64,000 nt of DNA, from assembly GCF_016650815.1 (NCBI RefSeq), contig NZ_JAEKEZ010000038.1, forward strand, positions 124,001-188,000, written 5' to 3'. Numbering within the stretch: position 1 is the first letter of the stretch; the number at the start of each line of letters is the position of its first letter. The notes beneath the pieces were generated by a model that had not been told where the DNA came from, did no database searches, and worked only from the letters and a program-made list of their open reading frames with translations. The translations under genes and the position numbers were made by a program. Positions 1-8,604 of the stretch are shown piece after piece. This DNA comes from Pseudomonas sp. TH31. GTDB taxonomy: Bacteria > Pseudomonadota > Gammaproteobacteria > Pseudomonadales > Pseudomonadaceae.

Positions 1-213
1 TGCTGGATCGTCGCGACCCTGAACCCGAGCATCCTCGGCATGATCGAAACACTCGGTGGCCCGATCATCGCGTCGATCCTGTTCCTGATGCCGATGTATG
101 CGATCCGCAAAGTACCGGCCATGGCGCGTTATCGCGGCCAGGCGTCCAATGTCTTTGTGACGGCGGTGGGCCTGGTGGCGATTTCGGCGTTGATCTATTC
201 GTTGACGGCCTGA
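1..213 (+). CDS. HAAAP-family serine/threonine transporter (SdaC-like), C-terminal part
   Basis: The frame is open from the first base of the window and ends at a TGA, so only the last 70 residues are present. Two hydrophobic stretches are visible, one around ETLGGPIIASILFLMPMY and one at the C-terminus (VTAVGLVAISALIYSLTA), separated by a basic loop (IRKVPAMARYRG). This resembles the end of SdaC/HAAAP amino-acid/proton symporters of the inner membrane. The start and any partner gene, such as a serine dehydratase, lie outside. The family call rests on the C-terminus only and is moderate. Confidence 0.6.
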   Translation, partial: CWIVATLNPSILGMIETLGGPIIASILFLMPMYAIRKVPAMARYRGQASNVFVTAVGLVAISALIYSLTA

Positions 214-220
214 CGCATTC

Positions 221-316
221 CCCTGTAGGAGCAAGGCTTGCCCGCGAAGAACGATAATGCGGTCTTTCAGATACACCGCGTTACGGCCTTCGCGAGCAAG
301 CTTTGCTCCTACAGGT
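221..316. repeat. REP-type inverted repeat
   Basis: Arm CCTGTAGGAGCAAGGCTTGC faces its reverse complement ending in GCTTTGCTCCTACAGG, with about 50 bases between them. This is the GTAGGAGC...CTTGC family seen at many other intergenic sites of the window. Confidence 0.85.
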
Positions 317-321
317 AGAGC

Positions 322-358
322 AAAAAACGCCGCTCCTTGCAAAGGGCGCGGCGTTTTT
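322..358. terminator. Intrinsic terminator, probably bidirectional
   Basis: A run of A, a GC-rich stem (AACGCCGC facing GCGGCGTT) and a run of T follow the SdaC-like gene and its REP element. Confidence 0.75.
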
Positions 359-472
359 CATGGCCTGCGCTCAGCACCTGACCCAGAGCACACACTCAAC
401 CGGATAAACGGCTACGCTAGAGCCTGAATTTACGCGTCGTAGAGCGTGTTGATCTTTCTCTGGAGACGCTGC

Positions 473-2133
473 ATGGCTCGTGCTCAAGGCGCATCGGTAC
501 AACCCTCCGCCGATACTCCTAACCGTTGGCAGGACCTGCTGGCCGGGCTGTCGATTGCCGGTTTGCTGTTGCCGGAGGCGGTGGCCTATTCGAGCATCGC
601 TGCGGTGCCGCCCCAGGCCGGGGTCATCGCGTTGTTTGCCGGTTTGCTGTGTTACGCGCTATTGGGCACCAGCCGTTTTGCGATTGTCTCCGCGACCTCG
701 TCTTCCGCTGCCGTTCTGGCCGCCGCCACTGCCACGTTGGCGAGCGGTGATCCGACCTTGCGCATGACTCTGGCGATCGGCCTGGTCTTGGTGACAGGCG
801 GGTTTTTCCTGCTGGCCGGGCTGCTTAAATTGGGCAGTGTGACGTCGTTCATAGCCAAACCGGTGCTGCGCGGCTTTGCGTTGGGCCTGGCAATTACGAT
901 CATCCTCAAGCAAGTGGCGAGCGCCGTCGATGTGCATCTGGACAGCGCCAATCTGATCCGTTTCATGCCGCAACTGCTGGAACAGTGGCCGCAGTGGAAT
1001 CGGGTCGGCTTGCTGGTCGCGGCGGTGGCTTTGCTGGGCTTGAGCGTGTGCGCACGGTTCCGGCGGGTGCCGGGCGGTTTGCTGGTGGTGGCGCTCGGTA
1101 TCGCCGCCAGCCAATGGCTGAACTTGCCGGCCTACGGGGTGAAGCTGATCGGCGTGATCGACCTGAGCCTTGAAGTGCCGCGGCTGCCGGTGTTGCCGTT
1201 TGCCGACTGGCTGCGGCTGGGGGAACTGGCGTTTGCGATGGTGATGATTCTGTACGCCGAATCCTATGGTTCGATCAGTTCCTTCGCGCTCAAGCATGGC
1301 GACCGGGTGTCGTCGAACCGCGACCTGCTGGCCCTCGGCGCGGCGAATCTGTTGTCCGGCCTGTTCCATGGCATGCCGGCGGGTGCCGGTTACTCGGCGA
1401 CGTCGGCCAATGAGGCGGCGGGTGCCAGTTCACGTCTGTCCGGCGTGGTCGCGGCGGTGGTGGTGTTGCTGATCGTCTTGACAGTGTTGCCTTACATCGC
1501 GCTGACCCCCGAGCCGATTTTGGCTGCCATTGTCATTCATGCCTTGGCCCGTGGCTTGAGCCTGCAGCCATTGGGTCGCTATTTCATCTGGCGCCGCGAT
1601 CGGGTGCTGGTCATCTGCGCGGTGGCGGCGGTGCTGGTATTGGGTGTGCTGGACGGTTTGCTGGTGGCGGTGGCGATCAGCGTGGTGCTGATGCTCAAAC
1701 AAATGTCGTCGGCGGATATTCAAGTGCTGGGGCAAATGGGCAGCGGTCACGATTACGTCGATGTGCAACGCCATCCCGACGCTCTGGAGATACCCGGCGT
1801 GCTGATCGTGCGGCCCAGCGAGGCACTGTTTTTCGCCAACGTGGAGCGTATTTTGGGCGGTGCGCTGCGGCTCGCCCGGCATGCGTCGCCGCCGGTGCAT
1901 ACGATTATTCTCAGTCTGGAAGAGTCCCCGGACCTGGATGGCACCAGCATCGAAGTGCTGGAAGGGTTCTTTTGCAGGTGCGGGCGCTGGACAAGTTGCT
2001 GATCCTGGCGCGGCTCAAGCATGAGGCGCAGGCGGTGCTCTCGATGTTGCCGGCGCAGGAACTGGAGCAGGTCATTCTCAGCGGCCTGAGCGTCGACGGC
2101 GCCGTGCAACAAGCCCTCAAGTCAAACCCATAA
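473..2133 (+). pseudogene. SulP-family anion transporter with STAS domain, one-base frameshift near the 3' end
   Basis: This is an inner-membrane SulP permease (sulfate/bicarbonate/dicarboxylate type; substrate not readable). I chose ATG 473 because a GGAG lies just upstream; an in-frame GTG at 446 gives only nine more residues. Residues about 20-400 are a run of hydrophobic helices including LLLPEAVAYSSIAAVPPQAG, typical of SulP. The C-terminal STAS domain begins near residue 430. At the T run 1970-1973 the frame shifts: as read it stops at 2002, but one extra T restores a normal STAS end (LQVRALDKLLILARLKHEAQ) to the TAA at 2131-2133. The break is either a recent mutation or a homopolymer read error. 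No partner gene is adjacent. Confidence 0.8.
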
Positions 2134-2229
2134 CCCTGTGGGAGCGGGCTTGCTCGCGAATGCGGTGTGTCAGTCAAAATAGATGCTGAATGACACACCG
2201 CATTCGCGAGCAAGCCCGCTCCCACAGGG
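2134..2229. repeat. REP-type inverted repeat
   Basis: Near-perfect arms CCCTGTGGGAGCGGGCTTGC and its reverse complement end at 2229. The element sits between the SulP gene and the convergent acnB. Confidence 0.9.
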
Positions 2230-2252
2230 AGTAGTGCAAACCCTGCAGGCAT

Positions 2253-2292
2253 AAAAAAACGCCGCTCATCTCGCGATGGGCGGCGTCTTTTT
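2253..2292. terminator. Bidirectional terminator between the SulP gene and acnB
   Basis: A-run, stem ACGCCGC...GCGGCGT, then T-run. It lies between two convergent genes and can serve both. Confidence 0.8.
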
Positions 2293-2306
2293 ATTGCGTT
2301 GCAGCG

Positions 2307-4916
2307 TTAGGCTTGAACGACCGGAATGTTGGCGTTCGCAGCGGCTTCACGGAACTCGGCGATCTGGTCGAAGGACAGGTAGCGGTAAACATCAGCCGCC
2401 ATGCTGTCGATCTTGCCAGCGTATTCCATGTACTCCTCGACGGTCGGCAGGCGACCCAGGATGGAAGCAACAGACGCCAGCTCAGCCGAAGCCAGGTAGA
2501 CGTTCGCGCCGTCACCCAGACGGTTCGGGAAGTTACGGGTCGACGTCGACACCACAGTCGAGTTCGGCTCTACACGTGCCTGGTTACCCATGCACAGCGA
2601 GCAACCCGGCATTTCCATGCGAGCGCCGGCCTTGCCATAGATGCCGTAGTAGCCTTCTTCGGTCAGCTGGTGAGCGTCCATTTTGGTCGGCGGCGACAGC
2701 CACAGACGGGTTGGCAGCTGACCCTTGACCTGCTCCAGCAACTTGCCGGCAGCGCGGAAGTGACCGATGTTGGTCATGCACGAACCGATGAACACTTCGT
2801 CGATCTTCTCGCCAGCAACGCTGGAGAGCAGACGGGCGTCGTCCGGATCGTTTGGCGCGCAGAGCACAGGCTCTTTGATGTCAGCCAGGTCGATTTCGAT
2901 GATTTCAGCGTATTCGGCATCAGCATCGGCAACCATCAGCTCAGGGTTGGCAACCCAGGCTTCCATCGCTTGAGCGCGACGTTCCAGAGTACGCGCATCG
3001 CCGTAGCCTTCGCCGATCATCCAACGCAGCAGGGTGATGTTGGAGTTCAGGTACTCGGTGATGGAATCTTTCGACAGCTTGATGGTGCAACCGGCAGCCG
3101 AACGTTCAGCCGAGGCGTCGGACAGCTCGAAAGCTTGCTCGATGCTCAGGTTGTCCAGGCCTTCGATTTCCAGGATGCGGCCGGAGAAGGCGTTCTTCTT
3201 GCCTTTCTTCTCGACGGTCAGCAGGCCAGCCTGGATCGCGAAGTAAGGAATGGCGTGAACCAGGTCGCGCAGGGTAACGCCCGGTTGCATCTTGCCTTTG
3301 AAGCGCACCAGGATCGATTCCGGCATGTCCAGCGGCATAACGCCGGTGGCCGCAGCAAACGCAACCAGGCCGGAACCGGCCGGGAACGAAATGCCCATCG
3401 GGAAACGGGTGTGGGAGTCACCACCGGTACCGACGGTGTCCGGCAGCAGCATGCGGTTCAGCCAGCTGTGGATGATGCCGTCGCCCGGACGCAGGGAAAC
3501 GCCGCCGCGGGTCATGATGAAGTCTGGCAGGGTGTGGTGGGTGGTCACGTCGATCGGCTTGGGGTAAGCCGCGGTATGGCAGAACGACTGCATGACCAGA
3601 TCGGTCGAGAAGCCCAGGCACGCCAGGTCTTTCAGTTCATCACGGGTCATTGGACCGGTGGTGTCCTGGGAGCCGACGGTGGTCATCTTCGGTTCGCAGT
3701 AGGTACCAGGACGAACGCCTTTGCCTTCTGGCAGACCGCAGGCCTTGCCGACCATTTTCTGTGCCAGGGTGAAACCCTTGCCGGTGTCGACAGGTGCTTC
3801 AGGCAGTTTGAACAGGTCAGTAGGGCCCAGGCCCAGTTCGGCGCGCGCCTTGTCGGTCAGACCGCGACCGATGATCAGCGGGATACGGCCGCCGGCACGA
3901 ACTTCGTCCAACAGAACCGGGGTCTTCATTTCGAAGGTGGTCAGGACTTCGTCAGTGCCGTGTTTGCAGACTTTGCCAGCATGCGGGTACAGGTCGATCA
4001 CGTCGCCCATGTTCATGTTGGTAACGTCGAACTCGATTGGCAGTGCGCCGGCATCTTCCATGGTGTTGTAGAAGATTGGAGCGATCTTGCTGCCGAAGCA
4101 GAAACCGCCAGCACGCTTGTTCGGCACGTTAGGGACGTCGTCGCCGAAGAACCACAGCACCGAGTTGGTCGCCGATTTACGCGACGAACCGGTACCGACC
4201 ACGTCACCGACGTAGGCGATAGGGAAGCCTTGACCGCGCATTTCTTCGATCTGCTTCATCGGGCCAGTCACGCCTTGGACGTCAGGCACGATGCCTTCAC
4301 GGGCCATTTTCAGCATGGCCAGGGCGTGCAGCGGGATGTCCGGGCGGGACCAGGCATCCGGAGCAGGGGACAGGTCGTCGGTGTTGGTTTCGCCGGTGAC
4401 CTTGAACACGCGCAGGCTGATCTTGTCGGCCAGGACAGGGCGGTTTTTGAACCACTCGCCGTCAGCCCACGACTGGATCACGCCTTTGGCGTGTTCGTTG
4501 CCGTTCTTGGCTTTTTCCGCGACGTCGTGGAATGCATCGAACATCAGCAGGGTGTGCTTGAGTTGAGCGGCAGCGACTGGGGCCAGTTCGGCGCTGTCGA
4601 GCAGGTCAACCAGGGTCACGATGTTGTAGCCGCCCTGCATGGTGCCGAGCAGTTCAACAGCGCGCTTTTTGTCGATCAGGGGGGAAGTTGCTTCGCCTTT
4701 GGCCAGGGCAGACAGGAAGCCAGCCTTTACATAGGCTGCTTCGTCCACGCCAGGTGGAATGCGATTGGTGATCAGGTCAACGAGGAAAGCTTCTTCGCCA
4801 GCCGGGGGATTCTTCAGCAGCTCGACCAGGCCTGCAGTTTGTTCGGCGTTAAGCGGCTGGGGAACGATACCCAGTGCTGCACGCTCTTCGATATGTTTGC
4901 GGTAGGCTTCAAGCAC
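2307..4916 (-). CDS. acnB: Aconitate hydratase B (bifunctional aconitase/2-methylisocitrate dehydratase)
   Basis: Citrate-isocitrate interconversion in the TCA cycle, cytoplasmic, with a 4Fe-4S cluster. The protein is 869 residues, the normal AcnB length, with the N-terminal helical repeat domain (NPPAGEEAFLVDLITNRIPP), the swivel domain and the C-terminal catalytic core. Cluster ligands are Cys713 (GSCMTN) and Cys772/Cys775 (CSLC). The start is the GTG at 4916 preceded by a GAGGG ribosome site; an ATG at 4964 would add 16 residues not found in the family. It is transcribed alone, with a leader of about 500 bases containing an unusual hairpin (see 5239-5344). Confidence 0.97.
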   Translation of the reverse strand: MLEAYRKHIEERAALGIVPQPLNAEQTAGLVELLKNPPAGEEAFLVDLITNRIPPGVDEAAYVKAGFLSALAKGEATSPLIDKKRAVELLGTMQGGYNIVTLVDLLDSAELAPVAAAQLKHTLLMFDAFHDVAEKAKNGNEHAKGVIQSWADGEWFKNRPVLADKISLRVFKVTGETNTDDLSPAPDAWSRPDIPLHALAMLKMAREGIVPDVQGVTGPMKQIEEMRGQGFPIAYVGDVVGTGSSRKSATNSVLWFFGDDVPNVPNKRAGGFCFGSKIAPIFYNTMEDAGALPIEFDVTNMNMGDVIDLYPHAGKVCKHGTDEVLTTFEMKTPVLLDEVRAGGRIPLIIGRGLTDKARAELGLGPTDLFKLPEAPVDTGKGFTLAQKMVGKACGLPEGKGVRPGTYCEPKMTTVGSQDTTGPMTRDELKDLACLGFSTDLVMQSFCHTAAYPKPIDVTTHHTLPDFIMTRGGVSLRPGDGIIHSWLNRMLLPDTVGTGGDSHTRFPMGISFPAGSGLVAFAAATGVMPLDMPESILVRFKGKMQPGVTLRDLVHAIPYFAIQAGLLTVEKKGKKNAFSGRILEIEGLDNLSIEQAFELSDASAERSAAGCTIKLSKDSITEYLNSNITLLRWMIGEGYGDARTLERRAQAMEAWVANPELMVADADAEYAEIIEIDLADIKEPVLCAPNDPDDARLLSSVAGEKIDEVFIGSCMTNIGHFRAAGKLLEQVKGQLPTRLWLSPPTKMDAHQLTEEGYYGIYGKAGARMEMPGCSLCMGNQARVEPNSTVVSTSTRNFPNRLGDGANVYLASAELASVASILGRLPTVEEYMEYAGKIDSMAADVYRYLSFDQIAEFREAAANANIPVVQA

Positions 4917-5427
4917 AGTTATTACCCTCATCAGTGGTCCCAAATGGGTGTCCGGGACGCTCATCCCGAAATGGCCGTACTCATGCGCTGCGTGGCGTTG
5001 TGGGCCACTTAGCCAGAATTACCGGCAATTCCTTACAGAAGCTGCTTTCAAAGTTTTACGCCTGCAGAACGGGGAGCTGATGAGGGTTGGCGTTGGGCTT
5101 TTCCCCGCTGGAAAAACCCTTCGCCAACACCGCTCTGTAGGAACGACTGTGCTCGTGACGCTTTGAAAACAGCTTCTAACGGACATTGGCGCCTTAAAAG
5201 GCTGGCTGATTCTACGGCAAAAAAAAATTAAAGGTAAGTCAGGGGCTATTGGACTTTGGTGGCGTACCGCGTTGCCGGGCCAACGTGCGCGAGGCAAGGC
5301 GCGGGCATCCATCGCGGCTGTCACCAAAGTCCAATAGACCCTGAGGCCCTCAAGATTGAGGGGTGATCAATGTTGGACAAAGGGCTAACATGCGGATCTG
5401 TTCTGCTTTCCCGTGTTTTGCCTACCT
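4917..5427. other. Intergenic region between divergent acnB and the DUF1289 gene
   Basis: About 510 bases without a convincing gene. It holds the acnB leader and promoter (reverse) and the promoter of the downstream gene. A long hairpin element occupies 5239-5344. Short frames exist, but none has coding character or a ribosome site. Confidence 0.6.
5239..5344. repeat. 106-bp hairpin element with 23-bp arms
   Basis: Arm 5239-5261 pairs with 5322-5344 at 22 of 23 positions; the inner 16 bases (CTATTGGACTTTGGTG) are a perfect inverted repeat. The GC-rich loop is about 60 bases. It matches neither REP family of the window. Confidence 0.75.
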
Positions 5428-5898
5428 ATGCCCAATCAGACCATCAAGACCCCCTGCGTCGGCCTCTGCTCCACCGTTTACGGTGACCTGGTGTGCCGTG
5501 GCTGCAAGCGTTTCCACCACGAAGTGATCAACTGGAACGGTTACAACGAGGAAGAAAAACGCGCGGTGTGGCTGCGTCTTGAGCAACTGCTGTCCCAGGT
5601 GATGGCCAGCAAGCTGGAAGTGTTCGACCCGCAGCGCCTGCGCTTGCAGCTTGAACAACGGAAAATCCGCTTTGTGCCCCATCAGTCGGAATATTGCTGG
5701 GCCTATCAGTTGATCGCTCGCGGGGCGCGGGTCATCAATAACCTGGAGGCCTACGGAATGGTGCTGATGCCGGAGTTTCGCGACTGGAACCTGCCGGAGT
5801 TGCGCGATGCCATTGATCGGGAGTTTTTCCTGCTGTCGGAAGCGCATTACCAGCGCTACATCGCGCCGGGCTTCCTGAAAGACGCCTTCGGCGGCTGA
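5428..5898 (+). CDS. DUF1289 domain-containing protein (YdhL-like)
   Basis: A 156-residue cytoplasmic protein. The N-terminus carries the DUF1289 cysteine pattern CVGLC...CRGC followed by a conserved E-x5-W segment (HHEVINWNGYNEEEKRAVW). Residues 70-156 form a second, Pseudomonas-type helical part. ATG 5428 is preferred over the in-frame GTG at 5413, which would add only MFCLP. Its function is unknown; the cysteines suggest metal binding, which is inference. It lies alone between the acnB leader and a REP element. Confidence 0.85.
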   Translation: MPNQTIKTPCVGLCSTVYGDLVCRGCKRFHHEVINWNGYNEEEKRAVWLRLEQLLSQVMASKLEVFDPQRLRLQLEQRKIRFVPHQSEYCWAYQLIARGARVINNLEAYGMVLMPEFRDWNLPELRDAIDREFFLLSEAHYQRYIAPGFLKDAFGG

Positions 5899-5907
5899 TT
5901 TTTAAAG

Positions 5908-5990
5908 TCAAAAGATCGCAGGCTTCGCCAGCTCCTACCGGGTGAACGCAATCCCATGTAGGAGCTGGCGAAGCCTGCGATCTTTTGATC
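5908..5990. repeat. REP-type inverted repeat, second family
   Basis: Arms AAAAGATCGCAGGCTTCGCC and its reverse complement. Immediately after it a 20-base segment GCGATCTTTTGATCTTGCTT occurs twice in a row (5978-6018). Confidence 0.85.
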
Positions 5991-6017
5991 TTGCTTTTGC
6001 GATCTTTTGATCTTGCT

Positions 6018-6881
6018 TTAATGCCGGGTCACAACCTCTTCCAGGTGATCCATGATCTCATCCGGCTTGAGCACCAGCACATCGCTCTCCACCGCATCCA
6101 GCACCACTTCCGCCGTATTGCCGATCAACGCCCCGGACAACCCGGTGCGTGCCACGGTGCCGATCACCGTCACTGCCGCCTGCAGCTTATGAACCATATG
6201 CGGAATCAGCACGTCCGCCGGGCCTTCCTCGATGTGCAGGTGCTCGTCGTCGATGTCGAATTCGGCCTGGAACGCCTTGCACTGCTCGCGATACTTGGCT
6301 TCGATGGTTTCCCTGAGCTGGAACACCGGATCAGCCGACGACAGCATCGGTGACGGATGCGCACTGATCACGTGCAATTGCGCCTTGGCCAGGCTGGCAA
6401 TGTCGAACCCGTGATCGACGATGCAGGCATGCAGCGTGCGGTGTTCGCCGTCGGTATTGCCGACGTCGATGGCCGCCAGGATGACCCCGCCGGTCCAGGG
6501 TTTCGACGTTTTGACCAGCAACACCGGCGTTGGGCAGTAGCGCAGCAGTTTCCAGTCTGCCGGGGTCAGCAGCGCCTTTTTCAGCGGGCTGTCGGGGTAA
6601 TGCTGTTTGACCACCAGCCCGCAGCCTTCAGCCTGCTGCACGTCGACAATGGTTTCATGCAGGCTCTCGTTCCAGGCCTGTTCGGTGGTGACGCTGTAGC
6701 CGTCGTCGATCAGGGCGGCCTTGAGCACGCCCAACATGCCGCTGTGGTCGTGCTTGGGGTCGCAGACCAGCAAGTGCAGGTGGGCCTGGGTCACGCCGGC
6801 GATCAGCTTGGCCCGCTTGAGCGCCAGGCTTTCCGAGTGTTCGGGTTCGATGACCACCAGGATGCTGCGAATGGCTTGCAT
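6018..6881 (-). CDS. Universal stress protein with two Usp domains (UspE-like)
   Basis: 287 residues with two tandem Usp folds, about 1-145 and 155-287. Each starts with a hydrophobic beta strand (IRSILVVIEP; GVILAAIDVG), and the second ends with the nucleotide-loop pattern IGTVARTGLSGALIGNTAE, matching G-x2-G-x9-G(S/T). The start at 6881 has a CTGGAG ribosome site; the frame is open to 6959 but without a better start. Such proteins aid survival under energy or oxygen limitation in pseudomonads. The promoter carries a near-ideal ANR/FNR site (6951-6964), supporting low-oxygen induction. Confidence 0.92.
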   Translation of the reverse strand: MQAIRSILVVIEPEHSESLALKRAKLIAGVTQAHLHLLVCDPKHDHSGMLGVLKAALIDDGYSVTTEQAWNESLHETIVDVQQAEGCGLVVKQHYPDSPLKKALLTPADWKLLRYCPTPVLLVKTSKPWTGGVILAAIDVGNTDGEHRTLHACIVDHGFDIASLAKAQLHVISAHPSPMLSSADPVFQLRETIEAKYREQCKAFQAEFDIDDEHLHIEEGPADVLIPHMVHKLQAAVTVIGTVARTGLSGALIGNTAEVVLDAVESDVLVLKPDEIMDHLEEVVTRH

Positions 6882-6914
6882 GAGCGGGATCTCCAGGAAG
6901 TAAAAAGCGCTGCG

Positions 6915-6964
6915 TTGGACAACTATAGTTGCTGCCCGGCAACCGGGGACTTGATGCATATCAA
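6915..6964 (-). promoter_or_regulatory. ANR/FNR-dependent class II promoter of the Usp gene
   Basis: TTGATGCATATCAA at 6951-6964 is an exact TTGAT-N4-ATCAA box. On the reverse strand a -10 element TATAGT lies at 6927-6922, which puts transcription start near 6916 and the box centre at -41.5, the class II position for FNR/ANR activators. The Usp ATG is about 35 bases further on. Confidence 0.8.
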
Positions 6965-7040
6965 TGGCGGCGACTGGTGGTCTGCCGGCAGGCCGGTATA
7001 ATCGGCGCCCTTCGTTTTGAACCTTTTATCCGTGAGCCCC

Positions 7041-7649
7041 ATGATCCTTCCCGAAATTCACGAGTTCCTCGGCTGCCGCACCCCTGACGGCTGGGTCCAG
7101 GCCGCGCTGGCCGATCAGGAAACCTTGCTGATCGACCACAAGAACTGCGAATTCAAGGCCGCCAGCACGGCGTTGAGCCTGATCGCCAAGTATCACTCCC
7201 ATGTCGATCTGATCAACCTGATGTCGCGCCTGGCCCGTGAAGAGCTGGTGCACCACGAACAGGTCATGCGCCTGATGAAAAAGCGCAAGATCGAGCTGCG
7301 CCAACTCTCCGCCGGGCGTTACGCTTCGGGCCTGCGCAAAGTGGTGCGCAGCCACGAGCCGGTGAAACTGGTGGATACCCTGGTGGTTGGCGCGTTCATC
7401 GAGGCCCGCAGTTGCGAACGTTTCGAGGCGCTGGTGCCGCATCTGGACGAGGAACTCGGCAAGTTCTACTTCGGCCTGCTGAAAAGCGAGGCCCGGCATT
7501 TCCAGGGTTATCTGAAACTGGCCTATCAGTACGGTGACGCCAAGGACATCGCCCAGGTGATCGACCGGGTTCGTGCCGCCGAGCAGGAATTGATCGAGTC
7601 GCCGGACGTGGAGTTCCGCTTCCACAGCGGCATACCAACCGCCGCCTGA
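7041..7649 (+). CDS. miaE: tRNA-(ms2io6A37) hydroxylase MiaE
   Basis: A ferritin-like non-haem di-iron oxygenase that hydroxylates the isopentenyl group of ms2i6A37 in tRNA, using O2. It is 202 residues, usual for the family. Metal-ligand segments are visible: E45 in CEFKAASTAL, AREELVHHEQV in helix 2, and a second pair in FIEARSCERFEAL and KSEARHFQGY. I start at ATG 7041 (MILPEIHEFLG); the TTG at 7017 is less likely. It is divergent from the ANR-controlled Usp gene, so an O2-requiring enzyme and an O2-limitation gene share an intergenic region. Confidence 0.95.
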   Translation: MILPEIHEFLGCRTPDGWVQAALADQETLLIDHKNCEFKAASTALSLIAKYHSHVDLINLMSRLAREELVHHEQVMRLMKKRKIELRQLSAGRYASGLRKVVRSHEPVKLVDTLVVGAFIEARSCERFEALVPHLDEELGKFYFGLLKSEARHFQGYLKLAYQYGDAKDIAQVIDRVRAAEQELIESPDVEFRFHSGIPTAA

Positions 7650-7652
7650 CCC

Positions 7653-7736
7653 CCGTAGGAGCTGCCGAAGGCTGCGATCTTCAGTAGCGTCGAAAGATCA
7701 AGATCAAAAGATCGCAGCCTTCGGCAGCTCCTACAG
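7653..7736. repeat. REP-type inverted repeat, second family
   Basis: GTAGGAGCTGCCGAAGGCTG arm with a perfect partner ending in CAGCTCCTAC. It follows miaE. Confidence 0.9.
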
Positions 7737-7791
7737 GTGCGATCTTTGCTGCTGAAATGTTAAAAACTCTTAAGAGTATGAAAGATCACTG

Positions 7792-7816
7792 AAAACCGGT
7801 CCTCGTGACCGGTTTT
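7792..7816 (+). terminator. Intrinsic terminator upstream of the response regulator gene
   Basis: Stem AAACCGGTC / GACCGGTTT with a five-base loop and a T-run. It probably ends miaE transcription, or attenuates read-through into the two-component genes. Confidence 0.65.
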
Positions 7817-7896
7817 TGCTGCCTGCCGTCACCGTCCCACCACCGATTGCCGCCATAATGCCGCCTACTTTAAACAAGGGTTGGCAGACGGTCGTA

Positions 7897-8604
7897 ATGG
7901 ATAACCTGGGTTTTGGCAAAGTATTGCTGGTGGAAGACGACGAAAAGCTTGCCGGGCTGATCGCACATTTCCTGTCCCAACACGGCTTCGAGGTCCGGGC
8001 GGTGCACCGTGGCGACCTGGCGTTGGCCGCCTTTCTTGAGTTCAAACCGAAAGTCGTCGTGCTTGACCTGATGTTGCCGGGGCAGAGCGGCCTGCATGTG
8101 TGCCGCGAAATTCGCAGCGTGTCGGACACGCCGATCGTCATCCTCACCGCCAAGGAGGACGACCTCGACCATATCCTCGGCCTGGAATCCGGCGCCGACG
8201 ACTATGTGATCAAACCCATCAAACCGCCGGTACTGCTGGCCCGTTTGCGCGCCCTGCAACGTCGGCAGGCACCGGACACCAGCGTCTGCAGTGCCCTGGA
8301 GTTCGGCAACCTGAGCATCGACCGCAGTTGCCGCGAAGTGCGCCTGGCGGGTGAGGGCATCGAGCTGACTACCATGGAATTCGAGCTGCTGTGGTTGCTC
8401 GCCAGCGCCGCCGGCAAGATCCTGTCCCGCGATGACATCCTCAACCGCATGCGCGGCATCGCCTTCGATGGCCTCAACCGCAGCGTCGACGTCTACATCA
8501 GCAAGCTGCGGGCCAAGCTCAAGGACAACCCCCGTGAGCCGATGTGCATCAAGACCGTCTGGGGCAAGGGTTATCTGTTCAATCCGTTCGCGTGGGAGTT
8601 GTAG
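7897..8604 (+). CDS. OmpR-family response regulator (RstA-like)
   Basis: 235 residues. Receiver domain about 8-120 with acidic pocket E14/D15, phospho-acceptor D57 (VVVLDLMLPG) and the LTAKEDD lysine. Winged-helix DNA-binding domain about 140-232 (SVDVYISKLRAKL...TVWGKGYLF). ATG 7897 starts at the canonical N-terminus; an upstream in-frame ATG at 7858 is possible. The stop is directly followed by the ATG of the sensor kinase gene, so the two form one operon. The signal is unknown; RstA-like assignment is by overall pattern. Confidence 0.93.
   Translation: MDNLGFGKVLLVEDDEKLAGLIAHFLSQHGFEVRAVHRGDLALAAFLEFKPKVVVLDLMLPGQSGLHVCREIRSVSDTPIVILTAKEDDLDHILGLESGADDYVIKPIKPPVLLARLRALQRRQAPDTSVCSALEFGNLSIDRSCREVRLAGEGIELTTMEFELLWLLASAAGKILSRDDILNRMRGIAFDGLNRSVDVYISKLRAKLKDNPREPMCIKTVWGKGYLFNPFAWEL

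Noticed and set aside
2313..5012. Long open frame opposite acnB
   Set aside because: A mirror of acnB codon bias in high-GC DNA; no ribosome site or family pattern.
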